Shown here: piece by piece, positions 1 to 7,613 of the stretch
How positions within the stretch are numbered: position 1 is the first letter of the stretch
Layout: each line of letters begins with the position of its first letter
Assembly (NCBI GenBank): GCA_002403785.1
Contig: DHIM01000010.1
Coordinates: forward strand, 1-12,363
Source: Clostridium sp. UBA4746
GTDB taxonomy: Bacteria > Bacillota > Clostridia > Clostridiales > Clostridiaceae
Direction of reading: 5' to 3'
DNA length: 12,363 nucleotides
The notes under the pieces: generated by a model
Told to the model about the DNA's origin: nothing
The model's database searches: none
The model's input: only the letters and a program-made list of their open reading frames with translations
Program-made: the position numbers and the translations under genes

Positions 1-191
1 ATTGTATATATAATATTGTTTTTTAAAGTTTCCATTATTAATACATTATTATTTGTAGTTTTAATATCTTTTTTTATATTTAAAGAAGTTATATCAAAGG
101 ACATTATGCAAACAAAAATAATTGAAAATACCCCAAGGCTACATAACACCTCTATTAATGTGAATCCTTTTTTATTTAATGATTTTAACAA
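1..191 (-). CDS. Prepilin-like protein with type IV N-terminal methylation motif, 3' end cut off by window edge
   Basis: Reading the minus strand from a TTG at 191-189 gives MLKSLNKKG followed by FTLIEV, the prepilin peptidase site (cleavage after Gly9, Glu at +5 of the mature protein). A hydrophobic helix rich in Leu, Ile, Val and Phe follows, then a polar stretch. The frame stays open to position 1, so at least 63 residues are present and the C-terminal globular part is missing. An in-frame TAG lies just upstream of the TTG, so TTG is the only credible start. It overlaps the end of the upstream prepilin gene by 20 bases, which suggests translational coupling. A weak AGTAGG-like ribosome site lies upstream. 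By family knowledge it would be a minor pilin or pseudopilin, inserted in the membrane and processed by a PilD-type peptidase that is not in the window. Which pilin class it belongs to cannot be told from this fragment. Confidence 0.8.
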   Translation of the reverse strand, partial: MLKSLNKKGFTLIEVLCSLGVFSIIFVCIMSFDITSLNIKKDIKTTNNNVLIMETLKNNIIYT

Positions 192-615
192 ATTCTGAAC
201 CTACTCTCATTGTAATTTGATGTTCTACTGAATTATTATCCTTTAGAGTTATTGTGCATGCGTCATTACTGTATCCCTTATTATCAATAAGAATATCTCC
301 ATTAGTTCTCCTCCCTGAAACTCGATCTAGTATTATTTTATTTGAGAATGATAGTGTGTTTACTGTCTTCATTCCATTCTTTAATCTCATTTCATTTCTT
401 GATGGATCAAAAGTTATAACTAAACTACAAGACTTTTCTCTACAATACATTTTAGAATTATTAATGAAACTTACAGTAGCATTACAATAATAATCTGCAT
501 CTAGCTTGTTTTTTACTGTTTTATAATACTTGATTGAAATAACACTACATCCTCCGATTATACTTATTATAGATAAAACTAAAATCATCTCAATTAATGT
601 AAACCCTTTATGCAT
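172..615 (-). CDS. Prepilin / pseudopilin (GspH-like minor pilin)
   Basis: The protein has 147 residues. It starts MHKG then FTLIEM, a very short four-residue leader with the canonical prepilin peptidase site and Glu at mature position 5, followed by a hydrophobic helix of about 20 residues. The C-terminal part contains a patch like those of GspH/FimT-type pseudopilins (IDNKGYSNDACTITLKD). Several cysteines (CREKSC and others) could form disulfides. A longer in-frame ATG exists at 645, but AAAGGTGA lies five bases before the ATG at 615, and that start gives the typical short leader, so 615 was chosen. It follows gspF after about 40 bases and overlaps the next prepilin, as expected for one polycistronic pilus operon. 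It is probably a minor or pseudopilin subunit. Whether it is the major pilin cannot be decided here. Confidence 0.85.
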   Translation of the reverse strand: MHKGFTLIEMILVLSIISIIGGCSVISIKYYKTVKNKLDADYYCNATVSFINNSKMYCREKSCSLVITFDPSRNEMRLKNGMKTVNTLSFSNKIILDRVSGRRTNGDILIDNKGYSNDACTITLKDNNSVEHQITMRVGSEFVKIIK

Positions 616-657
616 AAAGTCACCTTTCTTACTTATTAAAAGCACAATTTAATTTCA

Positions 658-1854
658 TTAAAACTTACCTGCAGAATCCATAACATTGAGCATTGGTAAC
701 ATAACAGCTAATATAATTGTACCAATCATAATCCCTAATAATATTATCAGAATTGGCTCTAGCAGTACTGTCGCTTTTTCTACGTTTTCCTGAGCATCTT
801 CATAAAATATATCTGCAGCAGTTAAAAACATCCCATCTAAATTACCAGTTTCTTCGCCTATTTTTATCATAGCCACAAAAAATTGTGGAAATAGATTCAT
901 TGCATTTAATGAACTTGATAAATCTTTTCCTTTTTTTATATCACTAAAAACTGATTTAAACTTTAGCTTAAAGTATTTATCACCGATAACATCATTAATT
1001 ATTTCAAAAGCTTTCAGAATTCCTACTCCACTACCTAGTAATATATTAAGTCCTCTAGAAAACCTTGTGTAAATAAGGCGTTTATATACCGGACCTAGTA
1101 TTGGACACATAAATTTGAATTTATCGAATACAACTTTTCCACTTTCAGTTTTAATATATTCTATAATACCTAATACTAAAATTAAAATAATTATTGTAAT
1201 CCATAACAAATTATGACGCAGAAAGTTACTGCTTCCTAAAACAAGTCTGGTTATTAGTGGAATCTCTGCATCCATTGAATTTAAATTTTCTATGAATATT
1301 GGTATTACCTTTATAAGCAAAAACAACGATACTATCATTAATGTTATAAATACTGTGCAGGGATAAATCATTGAATTAGTGAACTTTTTTAACAGTTTAT
1401 GCTCTTTCTCATAATACTTAGACAGTTCTTCTAGGATTATATCAAGTTTCCCACTCTCTTCACCCAAATAAATCATGTTTATCATAAACTCGGGGTATAC
1501 ATTTATAGTCTTCTTCATGCTTGCAAACAGTGAATTGCCCTTTTGTACATTTTCACTAATGCTAATGAGACTCTTTCTTATAGATTTATGTAGCATTTGT
1601 TCGTAAAGTAAATTAAGAATATCGCATATTGGTATACCTGATTTTATACATATTGAGAACTGCTTGCAAAATATAGATATCGTTTTTAAGTCAGGTTTAC
1701 CTGAAAATTCTGTTACTTTCTTTATATATCTACTCTTTATTAGATATATTTCTTTTTCACGTAATTGTAATGCCAATTCTTCAATACTATCGCTCTCAGC
1801 ATTACCTTTTATTAAAGATCCATTCGATGTTTTAGCCATATATTTATATCTCAC
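658..1854 (-). CDS. gspF: Type IV pilus / type II secretion inner-membrane platform protein (GspF/PilC family)
   Basis: This is a polytopic membrane protein of about 398 residues with the duplicated T2SSF architecture. Each repeat carries the family pattern: GEESGKLD in the first (about residue 131) and GEETGNLD in the second (about residue 333). Three strongly hydrophobic segments lie at about 165-190, 215-235 and 365-390. By family knowledge it anchors the assembly ATPase at the inner membrane and drives pilin polymerisation. For the start I prefer the GTG at 1854 (VRYKYMAKTSNG), because AGGTGA sits eight bases upstream and PilC proteins usually begin YKYKA. The alternative GTG at 1866 adds four residues and has a poorer ribosome site. 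It lies about 50 bases downstream of the ATPase gene in the same direction. No missing motifs or frameshift are seen. Confidence 0.93.
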   Translation of the reverse strand: MRYKYMAKTSNGSLIKGNAESDSIEELALQLREKEIYLIKSRYIKKVTEFSGKPDLKTISIFCKQFSICIKSGIPICDILNLLYEQMLHKSIRKSLISISENVQKGNSLFASMKKTINVYPEFMINMIYLGEESGKLDIILEELSKYYEKEHKLLKKFTNSMIYPCTVFITLMIVSLFLLIKVIPIFIENLNSMDAEIPLITRLVLGSSNFLRHNLLWITIIILILVLGIIEYIKTESGKVVFDKFKFMCPILGPVYKRLIYTRFSRGLNILLGSGVGILKAFEIINDVIGDKYFKLKFKSVFSDIKKGKDLSSSLNAMNLFPQFFVAMIKIGEETGNLDGMFLTAADIFYEDAQENVEKATVLLEPILIILLGIMIGTIILAVMLPMLNVMDSAGKF

Positions 1855-1904
1855 GTTACATTTCACCTATCCCTGGCATCTTTAACTCAATGTTTTTAGA
1901 TGTC

Positions 1905-3584
1905 TTATTTGATATTATAGCTATAAGTAGCATTTTCAAACTCTTGTATTGATGTTATACCATTAAGCACTGAAGCCCTACAGCTCTCCATAAAGGAATT
2001 TGATTTCTTTTCGTTGCAATAATTCCAAAGCTCATCACTTATTCCACTCCTTGCAATAATGGATTTGTGATTACTATCTAATTTTAATAATTCATATATC
2101 ACAGTTCTCCCTTTATATCCAGTTTCATTACACTTATTACATCCTGAGGCTTTATATGTTTTTTCTCCCATCTTAAATCCTAGATGCTCAAACTTATCAT
2201 GAATAATATTATATTCAGTTTTACAATAAGGGCATAATTTTCTTACTAATCTCTGAGCTAATACAACAACTAATGAATCTGCAACTAAATATGATGGTAT
2301 ACCCATGTCTATAAGCCTAGATATTGATGCAGTAGCGCCATTTGTGTGAAGAGTTGATAAGACTAAATGTCCAGTTATTGATGCTCTTACAGCTATATGT
2401 GCTGTTTCCTCATCTCGTATCTCTCCAATCATTATTACATCAGGATCTTGCCTCAAAATACTCCTTAATCCATTTGAAAACGTAAGACCCGCTTTGTTAT
2501 TAACATTTACTTGATTGACTCTAGGCATATTATATTCAATTGGATCCTCTATAGTAATAATATTTTTACATTTGCTATTAATTTCATTTAATAGCGCATA
2601 TAATGTTGTTGATTTACCGCTTCCTGTAGGTCCTGCGACTAATATCATTCCATGTGAAAGCTTTAATATGTCCCTTAAAAGCGTAACTTTATCAGAACTA
2701 AAACCTAATGAGTCCAAATTAATGAATCTCTCAACTTTATATAGAACTCTTATAACTAGTTTCTCTCCATACATAGTTGGCAGCGAAGATACTCTGAAAT
2801 CATAGTCTAAACCATCTATATTTTCAGTTATCTTACCATCTAAAGGAACTAACTTAGTAGCTATATCCATATTAGCCATAATTTTCAGTCTGGTACATAA
2901 TGACTTATATACATTACTCGGAATTTGGTTTATTTCGCTAAGAATGCCATCTACTCTCATTCTAATTATAGCAAAATCCTTAAAAGGTTCTAGATGGATG
3001 TCACTAGCTTCTGCATCTACAGCCTGTTTTAGTAAGGAGTTCGTTATCCTTATTACAGGTGCATTTTCAGTAGAAAATGCCGAATGTGCATCTTCATTTT
3101 TTCGTTTAAATTCTAGCATATATTCTTTTTTCATTTCTTCAACTGCCACATCTACAATTTGTTTTCCATAGCAATTTTTAATAACTTCTGAGATATGACT
3201 CTCTAAGGCGAAGAATACTTTAATCTTTCTGTTTGTTATAAACTTTAGCTCATCAATAACTTTTATTTCGAATGGATTTGAAAAGGCCACATGTACTTCA
3301 TTATTCATATCATAAAATGGTATTAAACTATATCTATTAGCTACCTCTTTTGATATTAAATTAAATGCTCCATTTTTTTCGCAGATAGATTCCAAATCAA
3401 CATAGGGTATGTTAAAATCATTATCTAATATTTTAATAAGCTCATTTATATCTACTTTTATATCACGCAGAATTATTTGCTCTTCACTGCAACTTCTCTT
3501 AAGTGAAAGTTCTTTTACTTCTTTATACATCTTCGAGGTAATTAAGTTCTTATTTAATAATAATTGGAGCAACTTTTTTTTCAT
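1905..3584 (-). CDS. gspE: Pilus / type II secretion assembly ATPase (GspE/PilB family)
   Basis: This cytoplasmic hexameric ATPase powers pilin assembly through the platform protein. The 559 residues show an N-terminal MshEN/T2SSE-N-like region (about 1-150), the Asp box ASDIHLEP (193-200), Walker A GPTGSGKST (318-326), a Walker B region VIMIGEIRD (383-391) with its catalytic Glu, and the His box STLHTNGA (410-417). A zinc-binding tetracysteine follows: CPYC (451-454) and CNKC (482-485). The tetracysteine and N-domain favour the extension/assembly type (PilB, GspE, ComGA-like) over the retraction ATPase PilT. The ATG at 3584 is preceded by GGAAAGG nine bases upstream. It is the first gene of the operon gspE-gspF-prepilin-prepilin. 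I see no convincing sigma-A promoter in the 110 bases upstream and no cyclic-di-GMP riboswitch motif. The length is normal for the family. Confidence 0.95.
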   Translation of the reverse strand: MKKKLLQLLLNKNLITSKMYKEVKELSLKRSCSEEQIILRDIKVDINELIKILDNDFNIPYVDLESICEKNGAFNLISKEVANRYSLIPFYDMNNEVHVAFSNPFEIKVIDELKFITNRKIKVFFALESHISEVIKNCYGKQIVDVAVEEMKKEYMLEFKRKNEDAHSAFSTENAPVIRITNSLLKQAVDAEASDIHLEPFKDFAIIRMRVDGILSEINQIPSNVYKSLCTRLKIMANMDIATKLVPLDGKITENIDGLDYDFRVSSLPTMYGEKLVIRVLYKVERFINLDSLGFSSDKVTLLRDILKLSHGMILVAGPTGSGKSTTLYALLNEINSKCKNIITIEDPIEYNMPRVNQVNVNNKAGLTFSNGLRSILRQDPDVIMIGEIRDEETAHIAVRASITGHLVLSTLHTNGATASISRLIDMGIPSYLVADSLVVVLAQRLVRKLCPYCKTEYNIIHDKFEHLGFKMGEKTYKASGCNKCNETGYKGRTVIYELLKLDSNHKSIIARSGISDELWNYCNEKKSNSFMESCRASVLNGITSIQEFENATYSYNIK

Positions 3585-3676
3585 AGTATTTTACCTTTCC
3601 TAATATGTGAAATTTACCAAGGATATCCTATTTGTAAGCATTGTCATTTTTAAGAGTTTTATTCACTTTTACTCGC

Positions 3677-3700
3677 TTTATGCAAAAAAAAATGCATAAA
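3677..3700. repeat. Perfect 8-bp inverted repeat with an all-A/T loop
   Basis: TTTATGCA at 3677-3684 and TGCATAAA at 3693-3700 are perfect inverted arms separated by eight A residues (plus strand). On the minus strand the loop is eight T residues. It begins where the T-tail of the dapF terminator ends, and lies upstream of gspE. It could be a second, weaker stop signal behind dapF or a small operator for the pilus operon. Neither is shown by the sequence. Confidence 0.5.
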
Positions 3701-3732
3701 AAAACAACTGTGCTATTATTAATAGACAGTTG
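3698..3732 (-). terminator. Rho-independent terminator of dapF
   Basis: On the minus strand the arms CAACTGT and ACAGTTG (3726-3732 and 3705-3711) pair. The stem is extended inside by CTATT/AATAG, and seven T residues follow (3704-3698). It lies just beyond the dapF stop codon at 3741 and separates dapF from the downstream pilus operon. Confidence 0.88.
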
Positions 3733-3740
3733 CAGTGATT

Positions 3741-4571
3741 TTATTTTATATAAAATTTTCCCTTGAAGGTGATTTCTGCTGGTCCTTCCATGAGAACCTC
3801 TTCTTTAACAATTTCAATATTAAGCACACCACCTGGAACTTTTACTGTTACTTTTTCACCTGTGTATCCTAATTTATTTGCTGCTACCACGCAGGCACAA
3901 CTCCCAGTTCCACAAGCTAAGGTCGGTCCTGCACCTCTTTCCCAAGTTTTAACCTTAATCATGTTTTTATCTACTACTTCACAAAAGTTCACATTTGTAT
4001 TTTCAGGAAACAGATCATGAGACTCAATAAATTTTCCTTCGGAAACTTCATACTCTTCAAGTTTCCCAAAAACAATAGTATGTGGTACACCCATAAGCAA
4101 GGACGTAATATAGTAATCCCTATGCTCACTCTCTAATTTTTTATTTATTATTTCCACCGATGATAAAGCTGGTATGCTTTTAGGATTAAAACTGTATTTT
4201 CCCATATTTATAGTTACACCGTAAGCTTTACCATCTTTAACAGAAATACTTGCAAGCTTAATTCCGTCACCAGTTTCAATTTTTATACTATCGCCTAACA
4301 CATATTTTTTTTCCCATATATACTTAGCAAAACACCTTATGCCATTACCACACATAGACGCATAAGAACCGTCAGCGTTAATAATTATCATCTGTATATC
4401 TGCTATATCACTTTTTCTAACCATTAAAATGCCATCAGCACCTATTCCATAATGCCTATCACATAGTTTGCTAGCTAATTCCCCTAAATTATTATATTTT
4501 TCCTCAAAATCATCAATAATAATAAAATCATTTCCCGTTCCCTGCATTTTTGTAAAGTTTATAATTCCCAT
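3741..4571 (-). CDS. dapF: Diaminopimelate epimerase
   Basis: This cytoplasmic, cofactor-independent enzyme interconverts LL- and meso-diaminopimelate in the lysine and peptidoglycan pathway. The 276 residues match the family length. The N-terminal FTKMQGTGNDFI signature is present, and so are both catalytic cysteines: Cys74 in the context MCGNGIRC and Cys220 in the context ERGAGPTLACGTGSCA. The ATG at 4571 follows a very strong AAGGAGGAGG ribosome site with a four-base spacer. Neighbours suggest a single-gene unit: a candidate promoter lies at 4660-4687 and a terminator just after the stop. It is divergent from rqcH. Nothing is truncated or missing. Confidence 0.97.
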   Translation of the reverse strand: MGIINFTKMQGTGNDFIIIDDFEEKYNNLGELASKLCDRHYGIGADGILMVRKSDIADIQMIIINADGSYASMCGNGIRCFAKYIWEKKYVLGDSIKIETGDGIKLASISVKDGKAYGVTINMGKYSFNPKSIPALSSVEIINKKLESEHRDYYITSLLMGVPHTIVFGKLEEYEVSEGKFIESHDLFPENTNVNFCEVVDKNMIKVKTWERGAGPTLACGTGSCACVVAANKLGYTGEKVTVKVPGGVLNIEIVKEEVLMEGPAEITFKGKFYIK

Positions 4572-4659
4572 AAAACTCCTCCTCCTTGCTGCCGCATACC
4601 ATGACTTTTCAATAATTTTCTTTAATGGTATACTGTTAATGATAATATATCTTAATAGT

Positions 4660-4687
4660 AGTATAGTATATAATGTATTATTAGCAA
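4660..4687 (-). promoter_or_regulatory. Candidate sigma-A promoter for dapF
   Basis: On the minus strand, TTGCTA (4687-4682) and TATACT (4665-4660) are separated by 16 bases. A second overlapping TATACT lies five bases closer to the -35 box. It is placed about 90 bases before the dapF start. The region is AT-rich, so chance matches are possible. Confidence 0.5.
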
Positions 4688-4864
4688 AGCATAAATAAGA
4701 TTTATAAAGTTTAACAACATTTCAGAAGGAAAGTTACCTACTACTATAAGTGTATGTTATATACTATAGCAAAAATACTTTTGTGGGATATATTAAGCCT
4801 TCTTAAGAAGTCGTTAATAACAGCTTCGCAGGTGATGATTAAACATAATGAAAGGATGATATAT

Positions 4865-6598
4865 ATGGCATTAGATGGAATTTATTTATCTAGCCTCGTT
4901 GAGGAAATAAAAGGTATAATAATAGATTGTAGAGTTGATAAAGTAACCCAGCCAGAAAAAGATGAAGTTATATTAAGTTTTAAAAAGAATAGAAAAGTCT
5001 ATAAGTTATTAATAAGTTCTAGCTCCAATTTTCCAAGAATTCATTTTACAGAATTCAATAAACAAAACCCAATACAGGCACCTAAATTCTGCATGGTTCT
5101 AAGAAAATATTTAAATACTGCCACCGTACTAGATGTTAAGCAACTAAATTCAGATAGATTATTAATTATTGATTTTAAAAGTAGCGATGAATTAGGGTTT
5201 GATAGTGTATATTCACTAATAATTGAAATAATGGGTAGACATAGTAACATTAGCTTAGTTCGAACACGTGACAACCTAATTATGGATAGCATTAAACATG
5301 TTAGTTCAGATGTTAACAGTTATCGTGTTTTATATACTGGTGTTGAATATATATACCCTCCTGCTTCCACAAAACTAGATGCTTTTAATTTTAGTTATGA
5401 TGAATTTTATAAATACTTAACTGATAAAGACATACAATTTGGTGAAAAGTTTTTCACGGGCAGCTTCACTGGAGTAAGTTCTAACTTATCATCGGAACTT
5501 GTTTATAGATATAATGCGCAAAATACTGAATTTAATTTAGAACATGCTAAAAATATTTATGAATTTACAGTAGACACGTTTAAAAACATGCATGATAATG
5601 TTTTTTTAGCTTCTTATGCTAAGAACGATAAATTAAAGGATTTTCATTGTATAAAGCTTACGTCTTTAAATGATTATGATTGCGAAAAATATGATTCACC
5701 CTCTAAATTAATAGAGACCTTTTATTTTCGCAAAGATAAACATGATAGATTAAATGCTAAAAGCTCAAACCTTCAAAAGATAGTTAATAACAATATAAAT
5801 CGTTGTGATAAAAAAGTTAGAATACTTACCCAAACCTTAAAAGACTGTACCACTAAAGGTGCTTATAAGTTAAACGGCGAACTCCTAACTGCCAATATAT
5901 ACTCCCTTAAAAAGGGTGACAAATTTGCAAGTGTTGTAAATTATTATAGCGAAAATGGTGAGTACGTTAAAATTAAACTCGACGAAAATAAAACGCCCTC
6001 ACAAAATGTTCAATATTATTATAAAAAATATAATAAGTTTAAGATAGCAGAAGAAATGGCATTAATTCAAATGAATCTTACTAAAAACGAGTTAAAATAC
6101 CTTCATTCTGTACTCACTAACATAATAAATGTAGAAAACTATAATGGAATTGAAGATATTAAAAATGAATTAATAGTAACTGAATATATTACAATAAAAA
6201 AACACAATAAAATGAAAAAAGCAAAACCAACTAAACCAATGCACTTTATTTCAAGTGATGGCATCGACATTTATGTTGGTCGAAATAATATTCAAAATGA
6301 TTTGTTAACTCTAAAACTTGCAAATAAAAATGATACGTGGCTACACACAAAGGATATACCTGGTTCTCATGTTATTATTAAAAATATAGGGGATATACCA
6401 GAAGCCACACTACTCGAGGCTGGAAACCTATCAGCATTTTATAGCAAATCCCAAAATTCTTCTAGTGTACCTGTTGATTATACGCAGGTTAGAAATGTAA
6501 AGAAACCAACAGGTGCTAAACCTGGAATGGTTATATACTCAACAAATAAAACTATGTATATAACTCCTAGCGAAAGTACTTTAGAAAGAATAGAATAA
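4865..6598 (+). CDS. rqcH: Rqc2/NEMF homologue RqcH (NFACT family, formerly fibronectin-binding protein FbpA)
   Basis: This is the ribosome-associated quality control factor that binds 50S subunits obstructed by peptidyl-tRNA and recruits tRNA-Ala to add C-terminal alanine tails that mark stalled peptides for degradation. The 577 residues start MALDGIYLSSLV, the typical NFACT-N beginning. The Asp97-Arg98 pair known to be required for alanine tailing in Bacillus subtilis RqcH is present at exactly those positions. The charged middle region (about 270-440) resembles the coiled-coil part of the family. The C-terminal NFACT-R domain has DTWLHTKDIPGSH beginning at about residue 490. I chose the ATG at 4865 because AAAGGA lies eight bases upstream. 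The frame is open 37 codons further (to an ATG at 4754), but that extension has no good ribosome site and is not family-like. It is the only long plus-strand gene in the window. Confidence 0.95.
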   Translation: MALDGIYLSSLVEEIKGIIIDCRVDKVTQPEKDEVILSFKKNRKVYKLLISSSSNFPRIHFTEFNKQNPIQAPKFCMVLRKYLNTATVLDVKQLNSDRLLIIDFKSSDELGFDSVYSLIIEIMGRHSNISLVRTRDNLIMDSIKHVSSDVNSYRVLYTGVEYIYPPASTKLDAFNFSYDEFYKYLTDKDIQFGEKFFTGSFTGVSSNLSSELVYRYNAQNTEFNLEHAKNIYEFTVDTFKNMHDNVFLASYAKNDKLKDFHCIKLTSLNDYDCEKYDSPSKLIETFYFRKDKHDRLNAKSSNLQKIVNNNINRCDKKVRILTQTLKDCTTKGAYKLNGELLTANIYSLKKGDKFASVVNYYSENGEYVKIKLDENKTPSQNVQYYYKKYNKFKIAEEMALIQMNLTKNELKYLHSVLTNIINVENYNGIEDIKNELIVTEYITIKKHNKMKKAKPTKPMHFISSDGIDIYVGRNNIQNDLLTLKLANKNDTWLHTKDIPGSHVIIKNIGDIPEATLLEAGNLSAFYSKSQNSSSVPVDYTQVRNVKKPTGAKPGMVIYSTNKTMYITPSESTLERIE

Positions 6599-6862
6599 AA
6601 AAGAGTGCATCTGTCTAACTTTCTCCTGCGCGACTCCAAATAAGAGCTTGAAATATGAAATTTCATTAAGAAATTCTAGTGTTTTGTTCATGAAAAATTC
6701 TTTGGCACTCACACTCGACGTCCTGTCTCGGGTTCGCTAACCTGACTTCCTGTCAGGTTCACGGGAATTTTCCATTTACAAAACAAGAATTTCTAAATGG
6801 AATTTCAATTTTTTCTGCTCTTCTTATTTCAAGTCACTTCCGGAGAAAGTCATACTATTATG
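6597..6862 (-). ncRNA. Candidate structured RNA element, copy 1 (left member of an inverted pair)
   Basis: Read on the minus strand, this element shares a 68-base core (6698-6765) with copy 2, identical at 52 positions without gaps. Predicted helices, in RNA order: outer ACTTTCTCC/GGAGAAAGT (6842-6850 with 6618-6626); P1, 15 bases at 6823-6837 with 6630-6644 (one mismatch); an inner AT-rich helix around AGAAATTCT; hairpin A (AACCTGAC/GTCAGGTT, loop AGGAA, 6739-6759); and hairpin B (GAC/GTC, loop AGGAC, 6717-6727). It ends ATGCACTC then six U, and the U-tract overlaps the rqcH stop codon. Relative to copy 2, P1 and hairpins A and B show paired substitutions that preserve pairing. The family is not recognised. 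It could instead be a MITE-like DNA element, since its ends are inverted. Confidence 0.55.
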
Positions 6863-6867
6863 TAGTT

Positions 6868-6897
6868 ATCCTAATATATATTTAATAAGTATGACAG
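6868..6897 (-). promoter_or_regulatory. Possible promoter for the copy 1 RNA
   Basis: On the minus strand, CTGTCA (6897-6892) and TAGGAT (6873-6868) are 18 bases apart, each matching four of six sigma-A consensus bases. A start about seven bases downstream would fall near 6861, exactly where similarity to copy 2 begins. The position is suggestive, but the boxes are weak. Confidence 0.35.
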
Positions 6898-7002
6898 ATA
6901 AAGAAAATAATAAATCTCAATTGGTATTGTGTTATATTCAGAATATCCATATACATAGCAATGAAGATGTGAAGAGACTATTTGTCCTATATAGATGATA
7001 AT

Positions 7003-7293
7003 TTAAGATAAAATCTTATTTTCAATTTCTACTATCCATGTAAAATTCACGATATGCTCTCTATGAATTTTACAACCTAAAACTCTAATATATTTTTCTA
7101 ATTCTTCTATATTAGTATAATGTTTATTTTCAATTACACTAGATAAATCTTCTCTACTTTTACTACATAGGTTCTTTATGCATTTTTTTCTTTCATTATC
7201 ATCGGCAAACATAAAATCCACAATTATAATTTCATCGTTTGATTGATCTCTAACCATTTCTTGAAATTTTATTGCCCTATTATTAAATTCCAA
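7003..7293 (-). CDS. Small protein of unknown function
   Basis: I do not recognise this 96-residue protein. It starts with TTG at 7293, preceded by a near-perfect GGAGGTGA with an eight-base spacer, the best reason to believe it is translated. It is soluble and charged, with no signal peptide or membrane segment. The N-terminal half has a hydrophobic strand (EIIIVDFMF) followed by a Lys/Arg/Glu-rich helix. The C-terminal half alternates helix-like (NIEELEKYIRVLG) and strand-like (IVNFTWIVEIE) stretches, suggesting a small alpha/beta fold. Three cysteines occur without a metal-binding spacing. It is the only clear gene between the two inverted RNA elements. Transcription past its stop would run into copy 1 in that element's RNA sense. 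No convincing promoter or terminator was found next to it. Confidence 0.7.
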   Translation of the reverse strand: MEFNNRAIKFQEMVRDQSNDEIIIVDFMFADDNERKKCIKNLCSKSREDLSSVIENKHYTNIEELEKYIRVLGCKIHREHIVNFTWIVEIENKILS

Positions 7294-7613
7294 ACTGTCT
7301 ATTCACCTCCATTTTTAAGTGTATACTTCTTTCGTTTTATATTGTTATTGTTATATAAGAAATATGGGTTTACTTGCGATAATATATACGAACAATGCAA
7401 CAAAATATAAACATTAATTACTTTATGCGACTTATTTTCATCAAAATATATAATTATTTTTCTAATTCATTCACCGAAATATAAACCCAAAATAAGACAA
7501 GGGATATATGTATTATACACATATCCCTTGTCTTATCTTTATTGAGAAATTCTCATAACCCTTCCAACCGAGGGATAGCAACTCCCTATCTCTTGACCTT
7601 CCACAATCACATG
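7294..7613. other. Intergenic stretch between the small unknown gene and copy 2
   Basis: About 320 very AT-rich bases with no credible reading frame on either strand. It contains the long hairpin at 7492-7536, a short near-palindrome TGAGAAATTCTCA at 7543-7555, and a TTGACC hexamer at 7593-7598 that could be a -35 box for the copy 2 RNA, although no well-spaced -10 box follows. The rest is featureless to my eye. Confidence 0.6.
7492..7536 (-). terminator. Strong hairpin, probable terminator of the methyltransferase transcript
   Basis: ATAAGACAAGGGATAT at 7492-7507 pairs perfectly with ATATCCCTTGTCTTAT at 7521-7536. The stem continues after one mismatch with three more pairs, leaving a five-base loop. 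On the minus strand it is followed by TTTTGGGTTTAT, on the plus strand by CTTTATTG, so both are weak tails and either or both strands could terminate. If it stops minus-strand transcription from 9015, that mRNA would carry the whole complement of copy 2 in a 3' leader of nearly 400 bases, and the small gene at 7003 would need its own promoter. Confidence 0.65.

Noticed and set aside
16..198. Plus-strand reading frame of 60 codons with a hydrophobic start
   Set aside because: It lies opposite the prepilin fragment, whose minus-strand frame has the unmistakable GFTLIE site. The plus frame has no ribosome site and its hydrophobicity mirrors the AT-rich pilin helix.
3585..3700. c-di-GMP riboswitch upstream of the pilus operon
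   Set aside because: The space is short and none of the conserved GEMM motifs could be found on the minus strand.
6729..6744. Alternative hairpin with GGTT/AACC arms and CGCT loop in the element core, possible switch partner of hairpin A
   Set aside because: It conserves pairing only if the opposite strand is the RNA, against the evidence from P1 and hairpins A and B, and no double compensatory change supports it.
6891..7000. Plus-strand 35-codon frame starting MTDKENNKSQ
   Set aside because: No Shine-Dalgarno sequence precedes it, it is short, and it resembles no family I know. It could be a chance frame or a remnant.
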